Notes under the pieces: model-generated | Seen by the model: the letters and a program-made list of their open reading frames with translations, nothing else | What the model was told of the DNA's origin: nothing | Database searches by the model: none | Part shown: in pieces, positions 45,646 through 57,184 of the stretch | Numbering within the stretch: the first letter of the stretch is position 1 | Layout: the number at the start of each line of letters is the position of its first letter | Assembly: GCA_964016985.1 (NCBI GenBank) | Contig: OZ024826.1 | Span: forward strand, 61,510,910-61,574,909 | DNA length: 64,000 bases | Direction: 5' to 3' | Source: Anodontia alba | Lineage: Eukaryota > Mollusca > Bivalvia > Lucinida > Lucinidae | Translations under genes and position numbers: made by a program

Positions 45646-45692
45646 CTCTCTCTCTCTCCCTCTCTCTGTATATATATATATATATATATATA
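45646..45692. repeat. (CT)n-(TA)n microsatellite
   Basis: A CT run, then a TA run, ending at the MITE at 45696. Confidence 0.95.
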
Positions 45693-45695
45693 ATA

Positions 45696-46369
45696 CAGTG
45701 TAGCTCCAATACATTGCGGTCCGTTATTTCATGAAATCCAGTATATCGCGGATCGGCCATGGCTCCCAAATTTTCCATAAGCAAAAAAAAATTCAAAAAC
45801 ATAATATGTTTGTTGTTTTATTTAACTTCAGAAAGAAAAAAAAATACGTGTTTCGCCTCCGGTAATTGATTTTTCGTGCCTTTCCCGACGCTAAGTCGCG
45901 TCAGGTATTATGACAAACAATCCACTTAGTGTCAATCAGCACACATGTTGATTATAATTGGCAAATAATAAATTATATCGCCGTTATTGACATAATCATT
46001 ATCATCAAAGAAAACAACTGCGTCAAAAAGTATCCAAAATGGCGTCCTAAATTGTCAACCCGATGATTTCTTGTTTTCAAACGTAGTTTATCAGCTGGTT
46101 TCGATTGAAATTACTTGTTAGACATAGCGCACCATTGTAAATTATGCCATTGAGCAATTCTAATCCAATTTTAATTAGGAAATATGGCTGACAGCATGAC
46201 TGAATGCCATTTATCCGTGATGTCTCAGCAAACTACCACAGCGACAAACCAAGCGAGTGTTATGCATGCCGTTATACATGCATGGTACATGTCTGGACTT
46301 ATATCGCGCTCCGTTTATATTGCCATAGCGGACTCTGGACCCCGAGGTCCGCGATATATTGGAGCTTTA

Positions 46370-46372
<3 letters not shown>
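45696..46372. mobile_element. TA-flanked MITE, pogo/Tigger-like ends, 677 bp
   Basis: The ends CAGTGTAGCTCCAATACATT and, on the other strand, CAGTAAAGCTCCAATATATC are inverted, and CGCGGACC-type sequence continues inside. TA stands on both sides. CAGT-type ends with a TA target fit pogo/Tigger-like families; this is an inference, as no transposase is present. Confidence 0.85.

Positions 46373-46428
<56 letters not shown>
46373..46428. repeat. (TA)n microsatellite
   Basis: A TA run that separates the MITE from the Tc1 element. The ORFs giving repeated YI residues are translations of it. Confidence 0.97.
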
Positions 46429-46429
<1 letters not shown>

Positions 46430-48010
46430 TGAAAGGAAAAAGAAACGCAGGGAAGAGTATTTCCTTCTTATTTTAACCATTTTTTACGGTGTTTACTATA
46501 GCCATACACTTTTACAGATTGTCCTGTGAATGTGAAACGCGGGTATACCAGTCTTTGGTCAATGTGCTGTCTACCCAGTGTGTGAAATCATTCAACCGTG
46601 CACTACACAGTGCATTGCACGGACAATACGGAAAGCCAAAATTTCGTGCAAAACAAGCATGTTTAAACCTTCAGCACAAGATTTCCTCACACCACTTGGT
46701 ACACTTCAACGATACACAACGCTCTTCGATTCTTTTACCGATTTTTCTTTTCATTTTTACGCTACTTTGAACTTTTTTTCAATCATGGTATGATTGACTG
46801 ATGTTCAGAGGGGTAGGGCAATTGCGTTGCTGATGCAGGGTCAGAGGCAACAGCAAGTTGCCAATCATTTTGGGGTTAACGTCTCAACAATTGAACGACT
46901 TGTTAGACGTTAAAGCGAGACAGGGCATTTACCAAACCGACCGCGGTCTGGGCGTCCACGCGTGATGTCGCGACGTCAAGACAGGACAATCCGTCTGGCA
47001 CATTTGCGGAATCGTCATCTCACTGCTACCGAAACTGCCCTTAATACAGTAGGTACGCATAATCGACTTCTCCGAAGACTGTTGGAAGTCGATTGCGTGA
47101 GATTGGTCTTCGAGCTCGTCGTCCATACGTTGGTCTGCCTCTGACCCAGGCATGTAGGTTGCGTCTTATGGCATGGTTGACGGCGCATTCGCCCAGGCTA
47201 TTTCCAATGAGGCAGTGGAGACGAGTTCTTTTTACGGACGAGTCTAGGTTCACTCTCTATCGCGCAGATGGTCGACGTCGTGTGTACCGACGTCGCGGAG
47301 AACGCTTTGTCGACGCCTGTGTTGTCGAACAGGATCGGTTTGGGGGTGGCTCCGTTATGGTCTGGGGAGGCATTGCTCACGGGATAAAATCATAGTTGAT
47401 TTTTGTTGCCGGCAATATGACCGCAGTAAGGTATAGGCATGAGATCTTGCGTCCTGTTGCAGTCCCGCTTGTGCAACAACGTAATCTGATTCTGCAGCAG
47501 GACAATGCCCGACCACATGTTGCCCGAGTTTGTCAGGATTTCCTGGCAAACAATAACATCGCACCACTAGCATGGCCACCGTACAGTCCAGATTTGACCC
47601 CAATAGAGCACATGTGGGATGAGCTGGACAGAAGGGTTAGGAAGCGCCGAAATCCCCCCGCAACTCTCGCACAACTAAGGAATGCGTTGATCGATGAATG
47701 GAATAACATCCCGATGCGAACTGTCAATGCTTTGGTTAACTCTATCCAAAGGAGAATTAGGGCAGCAACGGCAGCAAGAGGGGGGCACACCCGATATTGA
47801 TTTTCAGTTTGATTTTGATTTCAAGATTTGGGGGGTAGCTACCAATGAACTTCAATAACTCGAGACTTGTTGATCACAAACCAATGAAATTTGGAACTTT
47901 TGTTCCATACATGTACCGTTTTGTAATCATAGTAAAATATTTAACAAAAGTTTTCAAACTTGAATGAAATTTAGGAATAAAATTTACCCTGCGTTTCTTT
48001 TTCCTTTCAG
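46429..48010 (+). mobile_element. Tc1-like transposon, 1582 bp
   Basis: The ends are CTGAAAGGAAAAAGAAACGC and its exact complement GCGTTTCTTTTTCCTTTCAG, with TA on both sides. The length is typical of complete Tc1 elements. It carries one transposase gene with three lesions. Confidence 0.95.
46810..47800 (+). pseudogene. Tc1 transposase (DD34E), inactivated
   Basis: The + strand reads RAIALLMQGQRQQQVANHFG with VSTIERLVRR, the N-terminal helix-turn-helix, followed by a stop at about 46910. HLPNRPRSGRPRVMSRRQDR (GRPR linker) follows. Near 47060 a frameshift separates ALNTVGTHN from SPKTVGSRLREIGLRARRPY. The catalytic region has LFTDESRFTLYRADGR (first Asp), then a TAG after HGIKS (47393). Then come QQDNARPHVARVCQDF (second Asp) and PPYSPDLTPIEHMWDELDRR (Glu), with 34 residues between second Asp and Glu, so DD34E. 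The frame ends RGGHTRY at 47800. The catalytic triad is intact, so only three lesions disable it. Confidence 0.92.
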
Positions 48011-48268
48011 TATATATATTTTGGCATTAATAAATTCTATCTTAGATAGGTTATTATTGCCTTAACCAAAATATTTTATTTCAAGAAGTTACAAATCTTA
48101 TTTCAAATATAGAATTGGGCTTCTTTTGAAATTATATATATTAGGCTACGGAAAAAAACCCATATAATCTATAATATTCAGACCTAAACAAAGGCAGGAC
48201 ATAAGTCTAATATCTTTATTCCTTTAATTTGGTAAGGAAATATCTAGAGAAGAATTAACACCATCAGT
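48011..48268 (+). repeat. Duplicated noncoding segment, copy A (right part)
   Basis: Matches 58470-58738: the shared order is GGCATTA, TTATTGCCTTAAC, GAGTTACAAA-like sequence, TTGGCTTCTTT and CAGACCTAAACA. Together with 40341-42070 this completes copy A. Confidence 0.8.
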
Positions 48269-48274
48269 AGTTTT

Positions 48275-50275
48275 TTTAGCTCATCTGAGCCGAAGGCTCA
48301 AGGTGAGCTTTTGTGATCACTCCGTCGTCGTTGTCGTGGGTGTCCGCGTCGTCTGTCTGTCTGTCCGTCCGTCCATCCGTTCACAATCTTTAAACAACAT
48401 CTCCTAAACCACTGATTGGATTTTGACCAAACTTCACAGGAATGATCCTTGGTTGGTCCTCTTTCAAAGTTGTTCAAATGGTTCCGGTCCATTGCATATC
48501 TAGGTCACAGGAGCTAAAAATAGATTTGGCAACTTAAAAAATCTTCTTGTCAGAAACCACTGGACCGATTTCAATATAATTTTGCAGAAATGTTCCTTTG
48601 GTGATCCTCTACTAAGATTATTCAAGCCATTTAGATTCGTGAAAAAACATGGCCGCCAGGGGACGGGGCTTTTTTTCCCTATATATCTACATAGAAAACT
48701 TTAAAAATCTTCTTGTCAGAAACCACTGGACCAATTTCAGTATAATTTTGCAGAAATGTTTCTTTGGTGATCCTCTACCAAGATTGTTCAAGCCATTTGG
48801 ATTCGTCAAAAAACATGGCCGCCAGGGGGCGGGGCTTATTTTCCCTATATAATCTATATAGAAAACTTTCAAAAACTTCTTGTCAGAAACCACTGAACCG
48901 ATTTCTATATAATTTTGCAGAAATGTTCCTTTGGTGATCCTTTACTAAGATTGTTCAAGCCATTTGGATTCGTCAAAAAACATGGCCGCTATGGGGCGGG
49001 GCTTATTTTCCCTATATATCTAAATAGAAAACTTTAAAAGTGTTCTTGTCGGAAACCACTGGACCGCTTTCAATATAATTTTGCAGAAATGTTCGTTTGG
49101 TGATCCTCTACCAAGATTGTTCAAGCCATTTGGATTCGTGAAAAAATATGGCCGCCAGGGGGCGGGGCTTATTTTCCCTATATATCTACATAGAAAACTT
49201 TTAAAATCTTCTTGTCAGAAACCACTGGACCGCTTTCAATATAATTTTGCAGAAATGTTCCTTTGGTGATCCTCTACCAAGATTATTCAAGCCATTTGGA
49301 TTCATGAAAAAACATGGCCGCCAGGGGGCGGGACTTTTTTTCCCTATATATCTACATAGAAAACTTTAAAAATCTTCTTGTCAGAAACCACTGGACCAAT
49401 TTCAATATAATTTTGCAGAAATATTCCTTTGGTGATCCTCTACCAAGATTGTTCAAGCCATTTGGATTCGTCAAAAAAACATGGCAGCCAGGGGGCGGGG
49501 CATATTTTCCCTATATATCTATATAGAAAACTTTAAAAATCTTCTCATAAGAATCTGTTGGATTGAGTTCAATGTAACTTGACAGGAATGTTGCTTTTTG
49601 GCGACCTTCTACCAAGATTGCGCCCTCATGATACGTTAAAAAACATGGCCATCAGGGGGCGGGGCTCATTTTCCATATATATCTGTATAGAAAACTTTAA
49701 AATTCTTCTTGTCAGAAACCACCTGACTGATTTCAATATTACTTGGCAGGAATGTTGCTTTGGTGACCCTCTACCAAGATTGTTCAAGCAATCATGATTA
49801 GTCAAAAAACATGGTTGCTAGGGGTGGGGCTTATTTTCCTATATATCTAAATAGAAAACTTTAAAAGTCTTCTTGTCAGAAACCACTGAACCGATTTCAA
49901 TATTACTTGTCAGGATTTTTCCTTTGGTGACCCTCTACCAAGTTTGTTCAAGCTGTCATGATTTGTCAAAAAATATGGCCGTTAGGGGGTGGGGCTTAAT
50001 TTCCCTATATATCTATATAAGACAGTTTAAAAATCTTTTTGTCAGAAACTACTGGACCAATTTCAATATAACGGCAAAATTGTTCATTTGGTGACCCTCT
50101 TTCAATATTCAGTTCAAGCCATCATGATGCATGAAAAAAACATGGCCGCTGGGGTGCAGAGCTATAAAATTTATACAAAAATCTTAGAGCAGTGAACTTG
50201 ACTGAAACTTCAACAGTAAGTATGCGAAGCTGTTTGCTCAGGTGAGCGATATAGGACCATCATGGTCCTCTTGTT
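48275..50275 (+). repeat. Modular tandem array (TTTTGCAGAAATGTTCCTTT)
   Basis: The head hairpin is AGCTCATCTGAGCC and GGCTCAAGGTGAGCT (48279-48310), then CTGTCTGTCCGTCCGTCC. About ten units of roughly 165-170 bp contain CTTCTTGTCAGAAACCACTG, AGATTGTTCAAGCCATTTGG and GGCCGCCAGGGGGCGGGGCT. The tail is GTGAGCGATATAGGACCATC, ATGGTCC and TCTTGTTT, identical in kind to 31850-31885. ORFs on both strands are repeat translations. Confidence 0.9.
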
Positions 50276-50288
50276 TATAAATTAAGTT

Positions 50289-50720
50289 GGATTACTAGTG
50301 ACTGGATACCAATCACTAGTTTCTGGACAACATGTTACTACTCACAGAGTATCAGAGACCAGTCAAATCAATGAGTACAGTTATCAAATGACAGCGTTGG
50401 GTTCGAATACCAGGTAACCATTTATATCAAGGAATTCTGTGCAGTTATTATCGAATTAGACTCAGAATCCTAGATATTGTTAATTATAATTGAATCAGAA
50501 TTATCTGTTACGAACGAATTTCTGAAATCAATGAATAATAATAAATAGGGTGAATTTTCACAAACTACATTAGTATTGTCATTGAACATCGGACAATACT
50601 TAAAAGATTTGTTCATCATAATACGCATTGAAACAGACTAATTCCCTTATGGATTCCCATCTAATTAAGGGCGATTAGTTCCATAATTTTGTTACATTAT
50701 ATAGAGAAAGGAAGGTATAC
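50289..50720 (+). repeat. Duplicated noncoding segment, copy B (left part)
   Basis: Aligns with 40341-40771 almost throughout (ACTAGTGACTGGATA, ATCAAATGACAGCGTTGG, AATTAGACTCAGAATCCTAG). Broken at 50720 by the mariner below. Confidence 0.85.
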
Positions 50721-51813
50721 AAGGGTCCTGCAAAAAGTTTTGTCACTGGGTTCGGATTAGTTCAGTGCTACGTTTTATCAAACATATTTTTATTACAAAC
50801 CTTCAAAGTAATCCCCTGAAACACATTTTGGTAACCTTTTTACCTAGTCGCGAAAAGCAGATAAATAGTCTTCTTTTGGTATCTGTTGGAGACACTGATA
50901 AATAGCACTGCCAAGAGAACTTCTAGACATATACTTATTTCCAGAAAGCATTTTCTTAAGCCTTGGAAATAAAAAGAAGTCACAGGGATCAGGTCAGGTG
51001 AATAAGGTGGATGGTTTAAAACTTTCACCTTTTCAGAAGCCAAAAAAGACTTAACAACCTCACACTTATGAGAGGAGGCATTGTCATGTAAAAGGTGGAC
51101 TCCTGACCATCCTTTGCTTGGTCGTTTCTTATTATAAAACTCTTTCACTTTCTTCAGTACAGAATTCTTGTAGAATCGGCCAGTGGCTGTATGACCAGAT
51201 GGACAAGGCACTTGAACGACTGGCCCACTTGAATTAAAGAAAATTGTGTACAACATCTTTTTCGAACTTATGGTTCTTTGGCAATACATGGGCATTTTTG
51301 ATCTTTTGGCTTCCATTGCTTATTATCAGCCCTTCTTTGTGGCTCAAACATGTGCACCCAGGTTTCATCACCTGTTAGCAAGTTAGAAATAACTCGACTA
51401 TTACAGCCTTTGTATGTTTTCAAAAGTTCCCGGGCACATTTAAGGCGTTGTGTCTTTTGCTCCCCAGTGAGCAAATGAGGTACCCACCTAGCGCAAACCT
51501 TTCTCAGGTCCAAACGCTTTTTCAGAATTGTTTGCACACTGCCTTCTGATATGCCAGTACAACTAGCTATATCTTTGACAGACAGTCGTGCATTCTGTTC
51601 GACCACAATCTTGACAGCAGCGATGTTAGCCTTGGTAACAGAGATTTTAGGCCTTCCAGGACGGGTGTCATCTTCAACAGAAAATTTCCCAGCTTTAAAA
51701 GCTTTAACCCACCTAAAAACTGTGCGCATTGAAATGGTCTGAGGTCTATATATACCACACAATTCATTAAATATCTGCTTTGAATCTATATTAAGCCTAA
51801 GCTTAACAGAGCT
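50720..51813 (-). pseudogene. Mariner-family transposase (DD34D), 5'-truncated element
   Basis: The left end CAAGGGTCCTGCAAAAAGTT follows TA; the other terminus is missing, cut where the hAT-associated DNA begins. The minus strand reads SVKLRLNIDSKQIFNELCG, then RTVFRWVKAFKAGKFSVEDD, then TRPGRPKISVTKANIAAVKI (AT-hook-like GRP linker), then LLTGDETWVHMFEPQRRADN (first Asp). After a frame change at about 51290, it continues with KKMLYTIFFNSSGPVVQVPC, LLHDNASSHKCEVV (second Asp) and PPYSPDLIPVTSFYFQGLRK. The third Asp should follow PC before FF but here reads PVTSF, so the catalytic triad is broken. Family relatives include 61389-62727. Confidence 0.9.
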
Positions 51814-51829
51814 CTCACTAGGATTTCAA

Positions 51830-51915
51830 AAACAGGAGTCCAGGACTCCCATCTTGCAAAGAGTAGGAGTCCCACTGGAAAAAGTGGGAGTCCCATCCCG
51901 AAAAGTGGGAGTCCC
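51830..51915. repeat. Short minisatellite (AGTGGGAGTCCCA)
   Basis: Four to five units of AAGTGGGAGTCCCATCC type with a palindromic GGGAGTCCC core. It may be a subterminal repeat of the adjoining hAT element. Confidence 0.7.
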
Positions 51916-52880
51916 ACAAATTCATGTGTTTCACTCAGAGTGGTAGTATATTTGATGGACTGATTTTAATTAAATTTAGACAATTTAACTCAATCACCTT
52001 TATTTCTTTCAAAAACAATACATGTGTAGATGCAAATTAATGCTGAATTACTATAGTAAATGTTCTAAAATTTCCTGGAATTACAAGAAGTACAGACCTT
52101 GATCTGATGCATCCTATATCAGTCTGATGCAGCCGGATCATTGACTGTACTGTTTGCTCTCATTTCTTATTCGAGAAACTGTTAACACAGTACAAATAAG
52201 GACATTTACTAGCTGTCGCATGTTCAAAAAACACATAGTTTATCGCACATTTGAATTGTAATTTTCATAGAAAAAAAAACTCAGTGAATAAAAATTAACA
52301 CGTCTTAGAATATTCTATACAGTTGGGATGGGTACTCGTCAATGCACAGCTACTTAATGTAGTAATACCCACAGCATTAGTTTTTTTTATGGATAATCTT
52401 TTATGATCATCAAAGAATATGATATAGTTATCCTCTGCATATAGAATGAATATCATTTCTGCACTACAAGTGTATTTAATCCTCTGAGATGCACATTATC
52501 AACACAGTGTATCATTCTCATTTCTCTCATTAACTGAAACCTTCAATAAGAATTATGCAAAACCCCAAGTATTGGGATAGAATAAAATGACAATCCTTTT
52601 CCATGGAATATTCTATATCCAAATAGCAATAAGTATTCAAAACACTTGTATGAGTTTGATGATAATTTAAGAATTTCTCATACATGTACTTCTCCATAAA
52701 AATATGTATATTTAGTATAGGTACTCATGAATGTACATAGCACATATTTGAATGTTTTTCTTAAATTACCATCAAGTAGCCAGATTTTAATATTCCCAAA
52801 CACATTGAATAACTTATATCACTGCACTATTTATTTCACTGAGAAGCACATACATGTGCAGATACTTATATTCACTGAAC
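51916..52880. other. Unassigned AT-rich stretch, probably hAT 3' flank
   Basis: No gene seen. It may be the noncoding 3' portion of the hAT element whose transposase lies at 52884-55000. Confidence 0.4.
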
Positions 52881-53595
52881 TATTTACTTTCTCCTCTTTC
52901 TCATTTCACAGAATTTCTTAACTGATGACTTAGGATCAAAATCTTCCACAGATGGTCCCTCTTCTTTTACACGCATTAACTTTGTCACAGTTTCATGTTT
53001 TAAACAAGATCGTCCCTTTGTCTTAATTTTGTTGTGAACACTAAATCCCCTTTCACAAGCTACAGAAGTGACTGGTGATATCAGCACAATAGTTGCTAAC
53101 ACAGCAAAGTCTGGAAATATGTCTTTATACTGCTGCAAAATTGAAGTACAAGCATCAGTTAGTGAACAGTTCAGAGACTTAAGCACAACTTTCATTTGAT
53201 AGTAATCGGCTGCAGTCCTGTCATCATTTATTAAACCATTTTCACCCCCATATACATGTATCTTGATAAGTTCCTGCAGTTCAGTTTCTGAATGTTCTTC
53301 CAGTGCACCAACGTTCTTGGGAACCAGTGATGGATTTAGCACAGAATTCATGAGTTGAATATTCTTCATAGACGGAGAATCAAATCTGTCTTCTAAATTC
53401 TTGTCAAGCTGATGCAAATACAAACTGGAACAATTCTGAAACTGAATTCTTAGGTTCTGCTTGTCAGTAACTTTTACACCTCTGAAGGATGATTTATTTT
53501 GTTCCAACTCCTCATATACTTTTGACAGTTCAGGTCTATTCTTGTTCTTAAGCTGGGTAAGCTTCATAACAGTAGCTTCCACCATCACAGTCACA

Positions 53596-53885
53596 GCCCC
53601 GGTGGCTCAATTGGATGCGCCGTCCGACTGGAGACCAGGAGGTCGCGGGTTCAACCCCGCCGAGGTCGGCAACATTCTTTCGTGGAGATTGATCATGAAA
53701 TATTTTCTACGGTCATTCTCTCCCTTCCGCTGATTCAAGAAGGGCAGTTGTCAGTTTCTGGCGGAAGAATGTGCACAATACTGGTTAACCGCTTAGAGGA
53801 CTAAGCCTGCCCAGGTTAGGTAAACTGACCATGCTCGACATGACCCCATTGGGTTGACTGGGCCGTAAAACCTCAACACAAACAC
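53596..53885 (+). mobile_element. tRNA-derived SINE, family A, full length
   Basis: The tRNA-like head has box A GGTGGCTCAATTGG (53601-53614) and box B GGGTTCAACCCC (53647-53658), spaced as in tRNA-type Pol III promoters. The body has TTCTTTCGTGGAGATTGATC and GGGCAGTTGTCAGTTTCTGG. The tail has TTGGGTTGACTGGGCCGTAA and AACCTCAACACAAAC. Flanks GACTGTG/GACAGTG (minus strand) may be a mutated target duplication. It lies inside the hAT transposase ORF. Confidence 0.9.
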
Positions 53886-54393
53886 TGTCGCAATATCTAT
53901 TAGGTCCTTTTGAAACACTTATGACAGTTTTGTCATGACAGATAGCACATCCCGCAAGAAACCAGTCACTAATACAAAGGTAACACATTTGATCTTAGTA
54001 AAAAATCCCTTTGCTTCTGAACTCCTTTTCACAGCATCATGTTCAAGGGTTGAATACAGGGCTGGATAACACTCTGCAATAGCCCTTACTGCACCATAGC
54101 TAAGCTAAGCCATCTAAAACTTGCAGGTTCTTTCAGAGTCACATAAACAATGTTTTCATCTTCCATAATGTCCATCATGGCTCTGAGTTCATTGTATCTT
54201 ACTGCAGAATTTGAAAAGTATCTGTACACAAGTTTCAATGTATGCTGATAGTCACCGAATAACTGAATGTCCTTACATGCCTGTCCTGCTGCCAAATGCA
54301 ATGTCATCAATTTTGTCAATGGAATGTTCTTGCTAGCAAATAACTTTACAATTTCACTGACTATTGTCTCAGCTTTCCCATCTGGTACATTAA

Positions 54394-54598
54394 CCCTTGT
54401 CCTGCTGAATAAATTAAGATGTCACACCCTTTTCAAATTTTCAGCCAATCGGGTGACTTGATCCAGGTTGTTGATATAAATTCATATACTGAATGGCAAA
54501 CAGTGCAGATCCAGATCAGTTGGCTTCTTCAGAAGCCACTGATCTGGATCTACACTGTTTGCAAAGGCAGGACATATCCGGGTTCAGCAGGACTAGGG
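54394..54598. mobile_element. piggyBac-type MITE, 205 bp, TTAA target (copy 1)
   Basis: TTAA at 54390-54393 and 54599-54602. Ends CCCTTGTCCTGCTGAAT and the complement of CCCTAGTCCTGCTGAAC. The centre is a hairpin around GGCTTCTTCAGAAGCC with AGATCCAGATCAGT arms. Removal restores the hAT reading frame. The same family occurs at 63687-63890. CCC-starting ends with a TTAA target fit piggyBac. Confidence 0.9.
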
Positions 54599-55349
54599 TT
54601 AATACAGTCCATGAAATGAATGACAGCTTTGTTCTCACTTAGACATTTCACATAAACATTCAGCTTCTTATGAACTGTTACATCAGTGCTCTCATCTATT
54701 ATTAATCCAATAAATTCAGAATTATTAATATCAGAATCCACTTTTTCTTCCAGTATTTGATTAATCGCATTTAACATTTCAGTTTTGACTTCTTCACTAG
54801 TGTATAGTTTGATAGAGTCTTGGAGGTCAGGACATTTATTCTTAACCTGAAGAGCTATCACCTGTTTGTATTGACTTAGTGGCTGACCCTCTTTTGCTAT
54901 TTAGTATAAGGTGTTGAACTGGGCCTCTTTAACCCCATCACACTCAGTGTCTAAGTCTTTGACTGTCAGATCTTCAACGACCTGAAAATACATGTGCAAT
55001 GCAAACATCTTTACACTGTTTAAACTTTTAAGTAAGCTTCTCCAGTCAAAAACTTAACCTAATACTCAGCCGGGCCGAATTCATTTGATTGTAGTTCTCT
55101 TCATAAGTATATACATATACGCAAAATATTCCTCTGTTTTTTTTTTACAAATATACAATTTTTACAAATATACAATTTTTACACAGACACACTCAAATTA
55201 TATACATCAGAGATTATATATTTCTATATACCATATAGAAGAGGACCATAAAAGATAATTGCTGGAATATCATCCAGCAGAAAATTTAAAGAAATACTGG
55301 CAACAGTAAGTACCCTGATAAGATTGCATGTAAATCTAATCTTTTTAAT

Positions 55350-55372
55350 CTTTTTTTTTTTTTTTTTTTTTT
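55350..55372. repeat. Poly-T tract
   Basis: Uninterrupted run of T between the hAT relic and the next array. Confidence 0.9.
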
Positions 55373-55874
55373 TTCTTTCTTTTATTATCTTGTAACCTGC
55401 TTAGACCTCATTTAGGATTTTTTTTCCAGTTCATCACAATTAGTTCACCCTCTGAATAATTGAATATATCCACCTCCCCTCCCCCTCTACAAATAGTCAT
55501 CATCTGTAAATCAAGATGGCCACCATGCCTATATATAGCTCCCAGAGTTATAATGGGAAAAACTTAAAAAATCTTCTTCTCAAAATTTGAGGCTCAAAGC
55601 TTTTATATTTTGTATGTAGCAATGTTTAGTGGTCCCCTACATAAATCCTGCCAATCAAGACCTTGGGGTCCAAACTGGCCATGCCAGGGGGTCGTGAACT
55701 CCCATTGACTTATAATGGGAAAAACTTAAAAAAAAATCTTCTTCTCTGAAACCATGAGGCCCAGAGCTTATATATTTAGTACGTAGCGATGTTTAATGGT
55801 CCCCTACATAAATCCTGCCAATCAAGCCCCTGGGGTCCAAACTGGCCACGCCCCAGGGGTCATTAGCTCCCATA

Positions 55875-55970
55875 GACTTTTGCCCAGTAAATGTGTGGTT
55901 AGGTAAACTGACCGCGCTCGACATGACCCCATTAGGTTGACCGGGCGGTAAAACGGCAACACAAACAAAC
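55875..55970 (+). mobile_element. SINE family A, 3' fragment
   Basis: TGTGGTTAGGTAAACTGACC, CGACATGACCCCATTAGG and GCGGTAAAACGGCAACACAA match the 3' part of the copy at 53596-53885. The head is missing. Confidence 0.8.
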
Positions 55971-56948
55971 AAATCAAGCCCCTGGGGTCCAAACTGGCCA
56001 TGCCCCGGGGGCCATTAGCTCCCATAGACTTATAATGAGAAAAACTTAAAAAGTCTTCTTCTCTGAAACCATGAGGCCCACAGCTAATATATTGAGTAAG
56101 TAGCAATGTGTAGTGGTCCCCTACATAAATCCTGCCAATCAAGCCCCTGGACTCCAAACTGGCCACATCCCAGGGGGTCATATGTATATATAGAGCTATA
56201 AAACCATGAGGCAGAGAGCTTACAGATTAAGTATGTAGCAGTGTCTAGTGATCTCCTACATAAATTTTGTCAATCAAGCCCTTTGGGCCCAAACCGGCCA
56301 CGCCCCGGGGGTCATTAGCTCCCATAGACTTATAATTGGAAAAACTTAAAATATCTTCTTCTCTAAAACCATGAGGCCCACAGCGTATATATTTAGTGTG
56401 TAACAATGTTTAGTGGTCCCCTACATAAATCTTGCCAATCAAGCCCCTGGGATCTAAACTGGCCACGTCCCAGGGGTCATTAGCTCCCATAGACTTTTAA
56501 TGGAAAAAAAACCATAAAAATCTTCTCTGAAACTTTGAAGCCCACAGCTTATATAAGTGTATAGCAATGTTTAGTGGTTCCCTACATAAATCCTGCTAAT
56601 CAAGCCCCTGAACTCAAAACTGGCCACACCCCAGGGGGTCATATGTTTATATAGAGCTATATAGCCAAAGAACCTTCAAAAATCTTCTCTGAAACCATTT
56701 GTCCCAGAGCTAACAGATCAAGTATGTAGCGATGTTTGGTGGTCTCCTACATAAATCCTGCCAACCATGCCCCTGGGGTCCAAATTGGCCACTTCTCAGT
56801 GGGTCATTAGCTCCCATGGACTTATAGTGGAAAAGAAAAATTAAAAGAATCTTTTTCTCTGAAACTATGAGGCCCACAGCTTAAATATTTAGTATGTAAC
56901 AATGCTCAGTGGTTCCCTACATAAATCCTGCCAATGAAGCCCCTTGGG

Positions 56949-57184
56949 GACGGGCCCCCGTAGCCTAGTGGATAAGAGAGTTGACTCTTAATCAATTAGG
57001 TTTCTCACCGCTGTGGTTCGAGCCTCGCTCGGGTCATATGTGGGAAAGCCAAGTTCTGCTTACGGATGGTCAGGTGGTTTTTCTCCGGGTTCTCCGGTTT
57101 TCGCCCACCTTCGATGAACGATCGGCTCGAATTAAGTGAAATATTCTTGAAAGGGCCGTAAAACCCAAATCAAAAAAAAAAAAA
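56949..57184 (+). mobile_element. tRNA-derived SINE, family B, full length with 13-bp TSD
   Basis: GAAGCCCCTTGGG flanks both sides exactly (56936-56948 and 57185-57197). The head has box A TAGCCTAGTGGATAAG and box B GGTTCGAGCC. The body has GTTTTTCTCCGGGTTCTCCG, and the end is AGGGCCGTAAAACCCAAATC plus poly-A. It is a recent insertion into the tandem array by LINE-type target priming. It shares the GGGCCGTAAAACC 3' end with family A, so both may use the same LINE partner. Confidence 0.95.

Larger units (their letters stand above)
52884..55000 (-). pseudogene. hAT transposase (ZNF862-like), split by a SINE and a MITE
   Basis: Read on the minus strand from 55000. DLTVKDLDTECDGVKEAQFN, then a stop, then YKQVIALQVKNKCPDLQDSI and FIGLIIDESTDVTVHKKLNV, the start of the RNase-H-like core with its DEST motif. 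A TTAA-MITE (54598-54394) interrupts after HFMDCIN; the frame resumes as VPDGKAETIVSEIVKLF, then KDIQLFGDYQHTLKLVYRYF and CYPALYSTLEHDAV. A SINE (53885-53596) interrupts next. The final 236-codon ORF (53594-52884) has VLATIVLISPVTSVACERGF and LMRVKEEGPSVEDFDPKSSV, the hATC dimerisation region, ending CEMRKRRK. The N-terminal BED finger is not seen. TTTTCAG precedes the first segment, so an intron or 5' exon may lie upstream. Confidence 0.88.

Noticed and set aside
46184..46476. Two + strand ORFs ending in a YI repeat
   Set aside because: They read through the (TA)n run and the end of a MITE; no domain.
48649..50094. Several similar 60-73 codon ORFs
   Set aside because: Open frames in the 165-bp tandem array; the peptides repeat with the unit.
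48275..50275. CRISPR-like regular repeat
   Set aside because: The units are long, adjoin without unique spacers, and lie in an animal genome.
53601..53670. tRNA gene
   Set aside because: It has A and B boxes but poor cloverleaf pairing and continues into a SINE body; the head of a SINE.
56955..57030. tRNA gene
   Set aside because: Same reason: tRNA-like head of SINE family B with a 13-bp target duplication and poly-A end.
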